Positions 16,255-23,662 of a DNA stretch of 32,573 nucleotides are shown here, one piece after another; the first letter of the stretch is position 1, and every line of letters starts with the position of its first letter. The notes below the pieces were generated by a model, which searched no databases, was not told the origin of the DNA, and worked only from the letters and a program-made list of their open reading frames with translations. Position numbers and translations under genes: made by a program. This DNA is from Bacteroidota bacterium (lineage in GTDB: Bacteria > Bacteroidota > Bacteroidia > Bacteroidales > B39-G9): positions 1-32,573 of the forward strand of contig JADFUR010000101.1 in the NCBI GenBank assembly GCA_015222055.1. Direction: 5' to 3'.

Positions 16255-17262
16255 ATGGATTTAAAAGATATTGGTGAGTTCGGATTTATAAAACGCTTTG
16301 CAAATAAGTTCGATAGTTTTATTAAAGAAGAAGAATTAGGAATTGGCGATGACTGTGCGGTAATGCCTATAAATGAAACAGATAACTTTGTTGTAACAAC
16401 CGATTTGTTAAATGAAGATATTCATTTTATAAAAGATAAAATTTCTCCCGAAGAATTAGGACATAAGTCTTTAGCCGTTAACTTAAGCGATATAGCAGCT
16501 ATGGGTGCAGAACCTAAATTTTCATTTCTATCTATTGGCATTCCTAGTCATGTTTCTGTGGAGTATTTAGACGCTTTTATGACAGGCTTTTATGCTCTAT
16601 CGGAAAAATATAAAGTGCCATTAATGGGAGGCGACACCACAAAATCGGCTGATAAACTGACTATTAATGTAGCAGTTATAGGTCAGTGTAAAAAGACAGA
16701 AATGCATTTGCGGTCCATGGCCAAAGAAGGTGATTTAATATGTGTTACTGGTTTTCTTGGAGATTCTGCAGCTGGACTGAATGTAATTCTTAATGATTTA
16801 GAACTAAGTCCTGAAAATAAGTATTTGGTACAAAAACATCATGTTCCTGAGCCAAGAATAAATGAAGGTATGTGGTTGGCAAAACAAAAATCAGTACATG
16901 CAATGATGGATATTTCTGACGGTATTTCATCTGATTTGATGCATATTTTAGATGCGTCAGCTAAATCTGCTCATGTGCATACCGAGAAATTGCCAATAAG
17001 TAATTCCTTGCGTAATGCTGCTATAAAAAATAATTGGGATCCCGTAGAATTGGCTTCTGCAGGTGGTGAGGATTATGAATTGCTTTTTACCGTTGATGCT
17101 AAAAATTTCGACAGCTTACAAAAAGAGTATAAAACTCATTTTTCAGAAGAGATCTTTATTATTGGCGAAATAAAACAAGGCCAGGCAGAAATAAGCTGGT
17201 TTAATAATGGAAAAAATATAATAATTAATAAAAATGGTTTTAATCATTTTGCAAAGAGTTAA
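16255..17262 (+). CDS. thiL: Thiamine-monophosphate kinase
   Basis: It converts thiamine monophosphate to the cofactor thiamine pyrophosphate with ATP. Recognised by GIGDDCAVM (about residues 29-37, metal and nucleotide binding), DLLNEDIHF, LAVNLSDIAAMGAEP, GGDTTKS, MMDISDGISSDL and SAGGEDYELLF. It is full length at 335 aa. The gap to thiD is 2 nt. As the final step, its product TPP is the ligand of the operon's riboswitch. Confidence 0.95.
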   Translation: MDLKDIGEFGFIKRFANKFDSFIKEEELGIGDDCAVMPINETDNFVVTTDLLNEDIHFIKDKISPEELGHKSLAVNLSDIAAMGAEPKFSFLSIGIPSHVSVEYLDAFMTGFYALSEKYKVPLMGGDTTKSADKLTINVAVIGQCKKTEMHLRSMAKEGDLICVTGFLGDSAAGLNVILNDLELSPENKYLVQKHHVPEPRINEGMWLAKQKSVHAMMDISDGISSDLMHILDASAKSAHVHTEKLPISNSLRNAAIKNNWDPVELASAGGEDYELLFTVDAKNFDSLQKEYKTHFSEEIFIIGEIKQGQAEISWFNNGKNIIINKNGFNHFAKS

Positions 17263-17264
17263 AA

Positions 17265-18077
17265 ATGAAAAAGTATAACAGAGTGATGACAATCGCAGGT
17301 AGCGATTCCGGCGGTGGAGCAGGTATTCAGGCAGACATAAAAACGATTTCGGCTTGTGGTTGTTTTGCCACATCGGCTATTACTGCCATTACTGCACAAA
17401 ATACTGTTGGAGTAACCGATATTCATCCTATTCCGATTAGTAACTTAAAAAAACAGATTGAAGCTGTACTCGAAGATATTGGAACAGACAGTGTGAAAAT
17501 TGGTATGTTGCATAATTCAGAAACGATTATAGCTGTTAGGGATATGCTTAAGAAGTTCAAAATCACAAATATTGTTCTCGATCCGGTTATGGTTTCTACC
17601 TCAGGTAATAATTTATTACAAACCGATGCTATTAATACTCTTAAAGATGAATTAATACCATATGCGAGGGTAATAACTCCCAATATTCCTGAAGCCGAGA
17701 TTTTACTGGGAGAAAAAATTATAAGTCAGAAGGATTTACCAGAATATGCCCGAAATTTGGCAAGTAAATACAAAGTATCGGTATTATTAAAAGCAGGACA
17801 TTTAGTCGATAATGATTTGATTGACGTATTTTTTAACCTTGAAACAAATGAAACACTTGAACTGAAATCTAAACGCATAATAACTAAAAATACGCACGGA
17901 ACAGGTTGTACACTTTCGTCAGCATTGGCTGCATTTTTAGCTCAAGGGTTCGATCTTAACGATGCGGTGCAAAAGGCTAAAAATTATATAAACAATGCTA
18001 TTATTGCCGGGGTAGATTATTATGTTGGCAAAGGACATGGCCCGGTGAATCATTTTTATAAATATTGGAACGAATGA
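17265..18077 (+). CDS. thiD: Hydroxymethylpyrimidine / phosphomethylpyrimidine kinase
   Basis: It phosphorylates HMP and HMP-P to HMP-PP for ThiE. Motifs: MTIAGSDSGGGAGIQADIKT at the N-terminus, VKIGMLHN, LDPVMVSTSGN, and NTHGTGCTLSSALAAFLAQG with the catalytic-site Cys215. Its 270 aa are typical of the stand-alone kinase. Its stop overlaps the tenA start as ATGA, showing translational coupling. Confidence 0.96.
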   Translation: MKKYNRVMTIAGSDSGGGAGIQADIKTISACGCFATSAITAITAQNTVGVTDIHPIPISNLKKQIEAVLEDIGTDSVKIGMLHNSETIIAVRDMLKKFKITNIVLDPVMVSTSGNNLLQTDAINTLKDELIPYARVITPNIPEAEILLGEKIISQKDLPEYARNLASKYKVSVLLKAGHLVDNDLIDVFFNLETNETLELKSKRIITKNTHGTGCTLSSALAAFLAQGFDLNDAVQKAKNYINNAIIAGVDYYVGKGHGPVNHFYKYWNE

Positions 18078-18721
18078 AACCTCAAGGAGAATTTACAAGC
18101 TATTTATGGGAATCCATACAAACTATTTATAGCGATTTAATAAAGCATCCTTTTGTAAATCAATTGGCAAAAGGAACGCTTCCGCAGAAGCATTTTGCTC
18201 ATTACTTGTCGCAAGATATTTTGTATATTAGTGATGACTCAAAGGCATTTGAAAATTTATCTAAAAAAGCAACCGAGCCTGTAGAACAAGAATTTTTTAT
18301 GTCTATGGCTATTGATGCGATTGCTATTGAACAAAATCTCCATAATTATTTTTTGAAAAGCTTTAATGTGTTAGAAGCAACAATAAAATCTCCAGCCATT
18401 GAAGAATATAGTCGTTTTTTGATTGAGCATTCTGAAAAATCAACCTACCGTATTGCAGCCGCTGCTTTACTACCCTGTTTTTGGGTTTATAATAGCTTAG
18501 GAAAATATATTATTGCTAATGCTGTAGAGAATAATGCATATCAAAAATGGATTGACACATATAAAGGTGGTGAATATGAAGATTATACAAAATTTTTTAT
18601 TCAAATAGTGGAGCGTATAGCTACTACAGCCAATGAAAACGAAAAGAACCAAATGCAGAAAGCTTTTGCTCAGGCAACTATGTTTGAACTAAACTTTTTT
18701 GAAGAATCTATTTCAAAATAG
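18074..18721 (+). CDS. tenA: Thiaminase II / aminopyrimidine aminohydrolase
   Basis: TenA hydrolyses aminomethyl- or formylaminopyrimidine (thiamine breakdown products) to HMP, feeding salvage. The 215-aa all-helical protein shows YLSQDILYI near residue 55 and AAALLPCFWVYNSLG, whose Cys135 is the catalytic nucleophile. FELNFFEES near the C-terminus supplies the conserved Glu. The frame is open from TTG at 18065, but ATG at 18074, overlapping the thiD stop, is the better start. It is the last gene of the operon. No thiC, thiG, thiH or thiS is here, so this locus is salvage plus final assembly. Confidence 0.93.
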   Translation: MKPQGEFTSYLWESIQTIYSDLIKHPFVNQLAKGTLPQKHFAHYLSQDILYISDDSKAFENLSKKATEPVEQEFFMSMAIDAIAIEQNLHNYFLKSFNVLEATIKSPAIEEYSRFLIEHSEKSTYRIAAAALLPCFWVYNSLGKYIIANAVENNAYQKWIDTYKGGEYEDYTKFFIQIVERIATTANENEKNQMQKAFAQATMFELNFFEESISK

Positions 18722-18797
18722 TATATAAAATTACCAAGAAACCAAGTCCTGCTTTTTTAAACAGTAATAAACATTACTCGTCGTTAATTCGCAACTA

Positions 18798-18819
18798 GCG
18801 CAAGCGTCATCGCTTGTGC
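18798..18819. repeat. REP-like hairpin (CAAGCG family)
   Basis: GCGCAAGCG-TCAT-CGCTTGTGC forms a strong stem-loop 77 nt after tenA. The same core recurs at 22431, 26680, 26730 and 28551. It could also protect or end the operon transcript. Confidence 0.75.
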
Positions 18820-18849
18820 CTTTAAGCCGTGGAACGGATATGTCTAATT

Positions 18850-18911
18850 TCAGCTATCAGTTTTTTCATGTGTTCCATATTAAATTAACCGAACCGAGAA
18901 ACGGCTATTAT
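18850..18911. repeat. Dispersed repeat (AGCTATC family), copy 2
   Basis: It matches 13771-13831 in the AGCTATC, TTTTTT.ATGTGTT and AACGGCTATTA parts. With the REP hairpin and promoter copy F it fills the 387-bp gap before 19109. Confidence 0.55.
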
Positions 18912-18929
18912 ATCCATATTTTGATAAAA

Positions 18930-19059
18930 CTATGTTCTTTAACACTTTCTAAAAATAGCACAACTGTTTATTTTTTTATAAATTTACTTTTTAATTAACT
19001 TAAACTAACACATATAGAGGATATAAGATTCACTAGTGTGTCTTATTGAGGTGTTGTGT
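18930..19059 (+). promoter_or_regulatory. Promoter/attI-like module copy F
   Basis: It contains TTCTTTAACACTTT, the block TAGCACAACTG, a -7 box TAAATTTAC (18979-18987), the leader CACATATAGAGGATATAAG, and a palindrome AAGATTCACTAGTGTGTCTT (19025-19044). ATTGAGGT and the core GTTGTGT (19053-19059) follow. The core, extended to GTTGTGTG, is the exact complement of CACACAAC at 20592-20599, the R'' end of attC2. Confidence 0.7.
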
Positions 19060-19108
19060 GTCATAAATCTAATACCCTGCAAAATAATAAATTAAAAAAA
19101 TAGAAAAA

Positions 19109-20581
19109 ATGAAAAAAATAAAAATCGGATTAATCTTGATTATGGCAACTATTTTTTTTAATAGTTACGCTCAATTAAATAATTTTAATTTATCAGATTA
19201 CAAATTACCTGATTTGGAAAGAAGATCTTTAGAAACGAACTTTAATTTGTCGGGACAAAATGATTACTATAAAATAAATCCTTATGGACAAGACAAGACT
19301 GGGGAAAATAGTTACTATGGTAATATTTATATTAACTATAAGCATTACCTAAATAGTGCCAAATTGCAACAAGAGACAAATCTTGGTTTAAATTTTTCAT
19401 CTAACTTTTATAATAGAAAAGAGGACAAAGAATTGGTTAGTAAAAGCAGTAACATAAATCCCCAAATTTATTTACAAAGAAATAATCGAAAATATTTCAA
19501 CACAAATTATTTCTTTGAGACAGATGTATTTTTAAATTACCAGTATGGTAGAAATTATACATATTCAAAATACAGCGATGGTTCCGAGAATAAAGAAAAC
19601 TTACAAACGCATAGAATGTTGGCTTATATACCATTGAAAATTGGTCTTGGCCGAGTAGAACCAGTTCAAGATGCAAGACAAGCAATCTATATATTAGATG
19701 AACTATATAAAGCAAATAGAATTTCATCAGTCAAGTCTGACGAAAAAATTATTGAGTTTGCTGAGTTTATTTCTAAACTAAAAAACAAAAGATTCTTTGA
19801 TTCTCGATTGAAAAAAATAGCTGAAATAGAAGCAATAGATTCTTTTCTTGTTGCAAAAAATTATTTAAAGAAATCCGATGCAAGGTATTTTACAACAATT
19901 GAAGATTTTTGGGACTATGGAAATAGTCCAATGAGAAATAGTGGTACAAGATTCTCATTTGCAATTTTACCAGGGTATTATATCTATAACAATAATTTGG
20001 AAGATAAAATATATTCTAGTTCTTACAAATATAATATAAATGCTTTATTATTTGATGGTGGTATAGAAATCAAACACGAAAAACCTCTTAATTTATATTG
20101 GCAAAATTCAATTAATTTAAATGCTTATGCAGGATTAATTGAAGGTAACTTAAATAATAAAACAAATTCAATTGAGAAAGATATTAGAATTCCTAATATC
20201 CAATTAGGTTTCAATCAATCTATAGGATTTTACCCAAATACCCGAACAGATATAAGCTTTAGATACTCATTTCAATATGTACAGCTTTTTGACAAGGCTG
20301 ATGTGCAAAATGAAATTATTGGTGCAGGTGGCAAAGGTGCAAAAGCTGAGACAGATTTATTAATTAATTATTATATATCACCAAAATTTAGATTAAATAT
20401 TACTTCTTCTTTTTATTATATCTGGCAAGATTCAGAAATGACAATTAACTATGATAATACTGTCGGGAGTAGTTGTATGTTATATAATTATACGTCTAAT
20501 ACAAATGGATATGTTGATTACATAAAAAGAAATAGTCTTGCCAATAATTTTAGAATTAGTTTGATTTATAGCGTATTTTAG
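19109..20581 (+). CDS. Putative outer-membrane beta-barrel protein (490 aa)
   Basis: I do not recognise the family. A signal peptide (residues 1-21, ending NSYAQ) is followed by alternating polar/aromatic strands (INYKHYLNSAKL, LGLNFSSNFY, FLNYQYGRNYTY, INLNAYAGL, IQLGFNQSIGFYP, DISFRYSFQYV, RLNITSSFYYIW), as in an outer-membrane barrel. A charged, helical central insert (about 190-270) carries EFAEFISKLKNKRFFDSRLKK and may form a periplasmic or extracellular lobe. The chain ends IYSVF, a Phe-terminated barrel signal. It is the first gene behind promoter copy F and is closed by attC2, so it fits a cassette passenger. Confidence 0.65.
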   Translation: MKKIKIGLILIMATIFFNSYAQLNNFNLSDYKLPDLERRSLETNFNLSGQNDYYKINPYGQDKTGENSYYGNIYINYKHYLNSAKLQQETNLGLNFSSNFYNRKEDKELVSKSSNINPQIYLQRNNRKYFNTNYFFETDVFLNYQYGRNYTYSKYSDGSENKENLQTHRMLAYIPLKIGLGRVEPVQDARQAIYILDELYKANRISSVKSDEKIIEFAEFISKLKNKRFFDSRLKKIAEIEAIDSFLVAKNYLKKSDARYFTTIEDFWDYGNSPMRNSGTRFSFAILPGYYIYNNNLEDKIYSSSYKYNINALLFDGGIEIKHEKPLNLYWQNSINLNAYAGLIEGNLNNKTNSIEKDIRIPNIQLGFNQSIGFYPNTRTDISFRYSFQYVQLFDKADVQNEIIGAGGKGAKAETDLLINYYISPKFRLNITSSFYYIWQDSEMTINYDNTVGSSCMLYNYTSNTNGYVDYIKRNSLANNFRISLIYSVF

Positions 20582-20592
20582 CACTTTACGCC

Positions 20593-20720
20593 ACACAACA
20601 AGCAATATAGCAAAAAGCGGTAAAGCACTAATTTGAGGCGAATTAGCTCGTTCAAAATTCATTTTAGTTTGATAGAAAGTCGTTTGCAATCCGCTTCATG
20701 CCATATTGCAAACGTTGAAC
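20593..20720 (+). other. attC-like recombination site 2 (strongest)
   Basis: R'' is ACACAAC (20593-20599). L'' is GCAATATAGCAAAAAGCGG (20602-20620). L' is CCGCTTCATGCCATATTGC (20691-20709), pairing with L'' at 16 of 19 positions. R' is GTTGAAC (20714-20720), a perfect GTTRRRY. R'' matches the core box at 19053 exactly by complement. The length of 128 bp and the few mismatched stem positions fit an attC. Confidence 0.75.
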
Positions 20721-20757
20721 ACAAGTAATCGAGAGTATTAATTAACGTTTTTAGGAC

Positions 20758-21399
20758 ATGAAAAGAATTACTTTTTTAATCGTTTTTTGTTTTTTAGGAA
20801 TAGCTATTATTAAAGCTCAAGAAAATCAGTTGCAAATAATTGCTGGACTTAAACTGAATAATATTTATAAGCCACCAAGTGAGGGTAATCGTTTTTTAAT
20901 GGGATACTCAATTGGATTGTCATATAATAAATATCTAAACAAACAGATGTTTTTATCATCAGGATTATTCCTAGACGAAAAAGGTAGCGGAACAGAAATT
21001 GATATTTACACAGAGACAATGGATTTTAAAGTAAGACTTTTTTATCTGGATTTACCCATTAAATATAACTATTTGATTACTATCGGTAACCAAAAATTAT
21101 TGATTGGATTGGGGCCATATATTGGTTGTGGACTTTGGGGTAAGATATCAACTGAATTCATGGGCCAAATTGATACATATAACATCAAATGGGGCAATAA
21201 TGGAGGAGATTATGATGGAACACCTAATTATAAAAGGCTTGACTTTGGATTTGCAGGAAGTGTTTCTTATCAGGTGAAAAGGATTTCTCTTGGATTGAAT
21301 TACCAAATTGGTGTTGTTGATATGGTTCCAGAAGGATTAGGTGGTGGAGAACGAAATAATACATTTGGATTTTGTTTAGGATATTTAATTTTGGAATAA
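20758..21399 (+). CDS. Outer-membrane beta-barrel protein (213 aa)
   Basis: A signal peptide (residues 1-21, ending IIKAQ) precedes an eight-strand-type barrel: QLQIIAGLKLNNIY, FLMGYSIGLSYNKYL, MFLSSGLFLDEKG, VRLFYLDLPIKYNY, KLLIGLGPYIGCGLWG, RLDFGFAGSVSYQV, ISLGLNYQIGV. It resembles the PorT/OmpA-like 'outer membrane protein beta-barrel domain' group. No catalytic motif is visible. It begins 38 nt after the R' box of attC2 and ends 11 nt before R'' of attC3, so it fills a compact 0.8-kb cassette-like unit. Confidence 0.75.
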   Translation: MKRITFLIVFCFLGIAIIKAQENQLQIIAGLKLNNIYKPPSEGNRFLMGYSIGLSYNKYLNKQMFLSSGLFLDEKGSGTEIDIYTETMDFKVRLFYLDLPIKYNYLITIGNQKLLIGLGPYIGCGLWGKISTEFMGQIDTYNIKWGNNGGDYDGTPNYKRLDFGFAGSVSYQVKRISLGLNYQIGVVDMVPEGLGGGERNNTFGFCLGYLILE

Positions 21400-21410
21400 A
21401 CAATACCAAT

Positions 21411-21541
21411 GCTTAACACGTAACAAATTCAAGCTGGGGTAAGTTGCTTTTTGAAAGCAAACAGTTATATTTAAGTTTGTAACGGTTGGATAGGTTTATG
21501 GCTACGTAATACCAGCCAGTATTTATAACCCAACGTCAATC
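21411..21541 (+). other. attC-like recombination site 3
   Basis: R'' is GCTTAAC (21411-21417). L'' is TAACAAATTCAAGCTGG (21421-21437). L' is CCAGCCAGTATTTATAA (21512-21528), pairing at 12 of 17 positions. R' is GTCAATC (21535-21541), one change from GTTRRRY. The overall length of 131 bp matches the other two. It is weaker than attC2 but in the expected place. Confidence 0.55.
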
Positions 21542-21574
21542 ACAATCATTAACCATAAATATTAAAAATTATCT

Positions 21575-22183
21575 ATGAAACAAAAACAAATCAAAATATT
21601 TGGACTCATTTTAATTATTATGTTTTCAATAAGAACTTTTGGCTTTTCTCAGATAGATTCTGTCAAATATCCAGTTTTAGACCTTGAAATAGAAAGTGGA
21701 ATCTTTTTTAATCAAAATAAAGCATTTGTTGATAAATATAAATCAAAATCGAATTTTAATTGGTCTCTTGGGATAACAATTGGTAGCTCAACAATGAAAG
21801 TATTACAATGGATTAAGTATTCTCAATATCAATTAAATATAGACAGTTTAACAGGGTATAACACTACTATTCCGTTAAAGGCAAAAAGAAAACAGCTGTC
21901 GGTTGGGCTTGTGAACCCATTTAAAATATCTTCAAATGATTTCGTGCAAATTAAATATGGAATTTCATATAATTTTTTAAGTGAATCATCAACAGACTTT
22001 GATTCTGATGTTATTGGATTTTTATTCTCTGCTGGATATATGAGACAAATTACAAAAGAATTTAAGTATCACTTAGATGTTGGATATGAATATTCAAAAT
22101 CTAATTTAGGCGTTTTGTATAGAGATTGGAGTGGATTTTATATAAATATAGGTGCTAGTTTTAATATGTTTCCTAGACTTTAA
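21575..22183 (+). CDS. Putative outer-membrane beta-barrel protein (202 aa)
   Basis: The N-terminus is a Sec signal (hydrophobic residues about 8-24, then FSQIDS). Barrel-like strands follow: VLDLEIESGIFFNQ, NWSLGITIGSSTM, KQLSVGLVNPFKI, FVQIKYGISYNFL, VIGFLFSAGYMRQI, KYHLDVGYEYS, GFYINIGASFNMF. The family is unknown. It lies 34 nt after attC3, so it would be the third passenger of the array behind promoter copy F. No attC closes it; a bipartite hairpin (22189-22232) follows instead. Confidence 0.65.
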   Translation: MKQKQIKIFGLILIIMFSIRTFGFSQIDSVKYPVLDLEIESGIFFNQNKAFVDKYKSKSNFNWSLGITIGSSTMKVLQWIKYSQYQLNIDSLTGYNTTIPLKAKRKQLSVGLVNPFKISSNDFVQIKYGISYNFLSESSTDFDSDVIGFLFSAGYMRQITKEFKYHLDVGYEYSKSNLGVLYRDWSGFYINIGASFNMFPRL

Positions 22184-22188
22184 AAAGC

Positions 22189-22232
22189 TTAGTGGCTAAT
22201 ACTCAATATAAAAAATGAGTATAAAACACTAA
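22189..22232. repeat. Bipartite hairpin after the last cassette-like gene
   Basis: TTAGTG (22189-22194) pairs with CACTAA (22227-22232), and ATACTCA (22199-22205) with TGAGTAT (22216-22222). A symmetrical 4/4 internal loop separates them. There is no T-tract. It may be a degenerate attC or an mRNA 3' stabiliser. Confidence 0.5.
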
Positions 22233-22269
22233 TTATGAAAAAATTAGCAATCAATAAACGATATGATAA

Positions 22270-22364
22270 ATTAAAAATTTGGAATTAGGAAGTATTATTA
22301 AAATCGAAAAAAGTTCAAATAGGAATAATTCCTATTTCGTAATTTTCAATTCCTAATTAAATTT
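22270..22364. repeat. Dispersed hairpin repeat, copy 2
   Basis: It matches 13702-13768 but with the stem ATAGGAAT/ATTCCTAT. Outer arms AATTAGGAA/TTCCTAATT add a second stem. With the neighbouring hairpin and the REP at 22431 it fills the 333-bp gap after 22183. Confidence 0.6.
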
Positions 22365-22430
22365 CGTATTTGTAATCCAAAAGCAAGCAAAAAAACAATC
22401 AATAATTTAATTTCGGGAATCCACAGACTG

Positions 22431-22452
22431 TTGCAAACGTCATCGCTTGTGC
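22431..22452. repeat. REP-like hairpin, degenerate copy
   Basis: TTGCAAACGTCATCGCTTGTGC is the CAAGCG-TCAT-CGCTTG repeat with one arm changed (AAACG for AAGCG). Confidence 0.5.
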
Positions 22453-22461
22453 TGTGTTAAC

Positions 22462-22494
22462 AAAAAAAAGGTAAAGAAATAACTCCTTTACCTT
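22462..22494 (-). terminator. Intrinsic terminator of rpmH
   Basis: Read on the minus strand: AAGGTAAAG, a 9-nt loop, CTTTACCTT, then a run of Ts. It lies 23 nt after the rpmH stop. Confidence 0.9.
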
Positions 22495-22516
22495 ACTTTT
22501 TTAAAGTATAAACAAA

Positions 22517-22675
22517 TTAAATTTTGTGTCTTTTTTCGTCAGAGACAGAAAGTTTTTTTCTACCTTTTGCTCTTCTTGCTGCTATTACTCTACGACCTGC
22601 TACACTAGCCATTCTTTCAAAAAAGCCGTGTTTATTAGTTCTTTTTCTTTTTGATGGTTGGAATGTTCTTTTCAT
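22517..22675 (-). CDS. rpmH: Ribosomal protein bL34
   Basis: The 52-residue protein begins [18 protein letters not shown], continues with [20 protein letters not shown] and ends [14 protein letters not shown]. This is the full bL34 signature, a structural protein of the large ribosomal subunit. It is very basic, as expected. It reads right to left, starts at the CAT at 22673-22675 and is closed by a strong terminator. The usual rpmH neighbours (rnpA, dnaA) are absent, as is common in Bacteroidota. It is a firm core-genome anchor at the edge of the accessory block. Confidence 0.97.
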   Translation of the reverse strand: MKRTFQPSKRKRTNKHGFFERMASVAGRRVIAARRAKGRKKLSVSDEKRHKI

Positions 22676-22815
22676 CTTTATTAGAATTATTTTTAATAGT
22701 CAAAAAAATATATACCAATGAAAATCTTATATTCTCATTGAAATTTTAGTTAATTTCGGAATGCAAAATTAATCTTTTTTTTATTTATTACAAGAAATAG
22801 GTAAATGTTTTTCAT

Positions 22816-23574
22816 TTATTTCTTATTAATAATACTTGAATTTGCCTGAGCCGTTGGAAGTATTAACATATCGGCAATATTCATGTGTTTTGGACATTTA
22901 ACTGCAAATAAAATACTTTCTGCAATATCTTCTGCCTGCAAAGGTATAAAATTTTGGTAAGCAGCATCAGATTTTTCATTATTTCCTTTAAAACGCACTT
23001 TTGAGAATTCTGTTTCTACCATTCCCGGTGATATTGATGTTACTTTTATGCCAAAATCGTTTAAGTCTATTCTCATGGCTTTTGTTATTGCATCAACAGC
23101 ATGTTTTGTGGCACAATAGATATTTCCATTTGGGTAAACTTCTTTCCCTGCAATTGAACAAAGATTTACAATATGACCGTAGCCTTGAGCAATCATAATT
23201 GGCATAATTTTTCTTGATATGTATAATAATCCTTTAACATTGGTGTCAATCATTGTTTCCCAATCGTCAACATCACCCGAGTAAATAGGATTTAATCCAA
23301 GAGCTAAGCCTGCATTATTAATTAAAATATCAATTTTTTTCCAGTTTTCAGGCAAACTGTCAATGTTCTTTTCTACTTCATCTTTATTTCTGATATCAAA
23401 ATTTAGTGATATAACATTAGCCTTTGTCCTTTCTTTAATTAGATTTTTTAAATCATTAAGTAAATTTTTTCTTCGTCCGGTAATAATTACATCATAATTA
23501 TTTTTAGCCAGTTTTAAGGCTGTTGCTTTGCCTATTCCCGCTGTTGCTCCGGTTATTAATGCTATTTTATTCAT
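22816..23574 (-). CDS. Short-chain dehydrogenase/reductase (YdfG-like)
   Basis: This is a classical SDR of 252 aa. TGATAGIGKA (residues 8-17) binds the nicotinamide cofactor, with GRRKN after strand 2 suggesting NADP preference. NNAG lies near residue 87. The catalytic set is Ser in NLCSIAG, and Tyr and Lys in YCATK. ISPGMVETEFSKVRFKG fits the YdfG/3-hydroxy-acid dehydrogenase subgroup, which oxidises L-allo-threonine, serine or similar 3-hydroxy acids. The true substrate is uncertain. It follows the membrane protein gene on the same strand after 55 nt that hold a heptanucleotide repeat. Confidence 0.9.
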   Translation of the reverse strand: MNKIALITGATAGIGKATALKLAKNNYDVIITGRRKNLLNDLKNLIKERTKANVISLNFDIRNKDEVEKNIDSLPENWKKIDILINNAGLALGLNPIYSGDVDDWETMIDTNVKGLLYISRKIMPIMIAQGYGHIVNLCSIAGKEVYPNGNIYCATKHAVDAITKAMRIDLNDFGIKVTSISPGMVETEFSKVRFKGNNEKSDAAYQNFIPLQAEDIAESILFAVKCPKHMNIADMLILPTAQANSSIINKK

Positions 23575-23599
23575 AATATGATAGTTAAAAGTTTGTAAA

Positions 23600-23662
23600 G
23601 TCTCCTGTCTCCTGTCTACTGCCTACTGTCTACTGTCTACTGTCTACTGCCTCCCGCCTCCT
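23600..23662. repeat. Heptanucleotide tandem repeat (9 units)
   Basis: Nine contiguous 7-nt units of GTCTACT and close variants (GTCTCCT, GCCTACT, GCCTCCC) run without interruption. The array covers the last codons and stop of the membrane protein gene (minus strand) and most of the intergenic space before the SDR gene. Confidence 0.85.

Noticed and set aside
18816-18998. Plus-strand reading frame of 60 codons
   Set aside because: It runs across a REP hairpin, a dispersed repeat and promoter module F; there is no protein-like composition.
2311-19059. The recurring promoter modules as ends of insertion sequences
   Set aside because: No transposase, no inverted partner and no target-site duplications are seen; all copies face the same way, each before a gene.
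22524-22721. Plus-strand reading frame of 65 codons
   Set aside because: It is the antisense shadow of rpmH, which is unmistakable on the minus strand.
22792-22824. Intrinsic terminator of the SDR gene
   Set aside because: AAGAAATA/TATTTCTT can pair, but the loop region is bulged and no T-tract follows on the minus strand.
23600-23662. CRISPR-like or regulatory repeat
   Set aside because: Units are contiguous 7-mers with no spacers; it is a simple tandem repeat.
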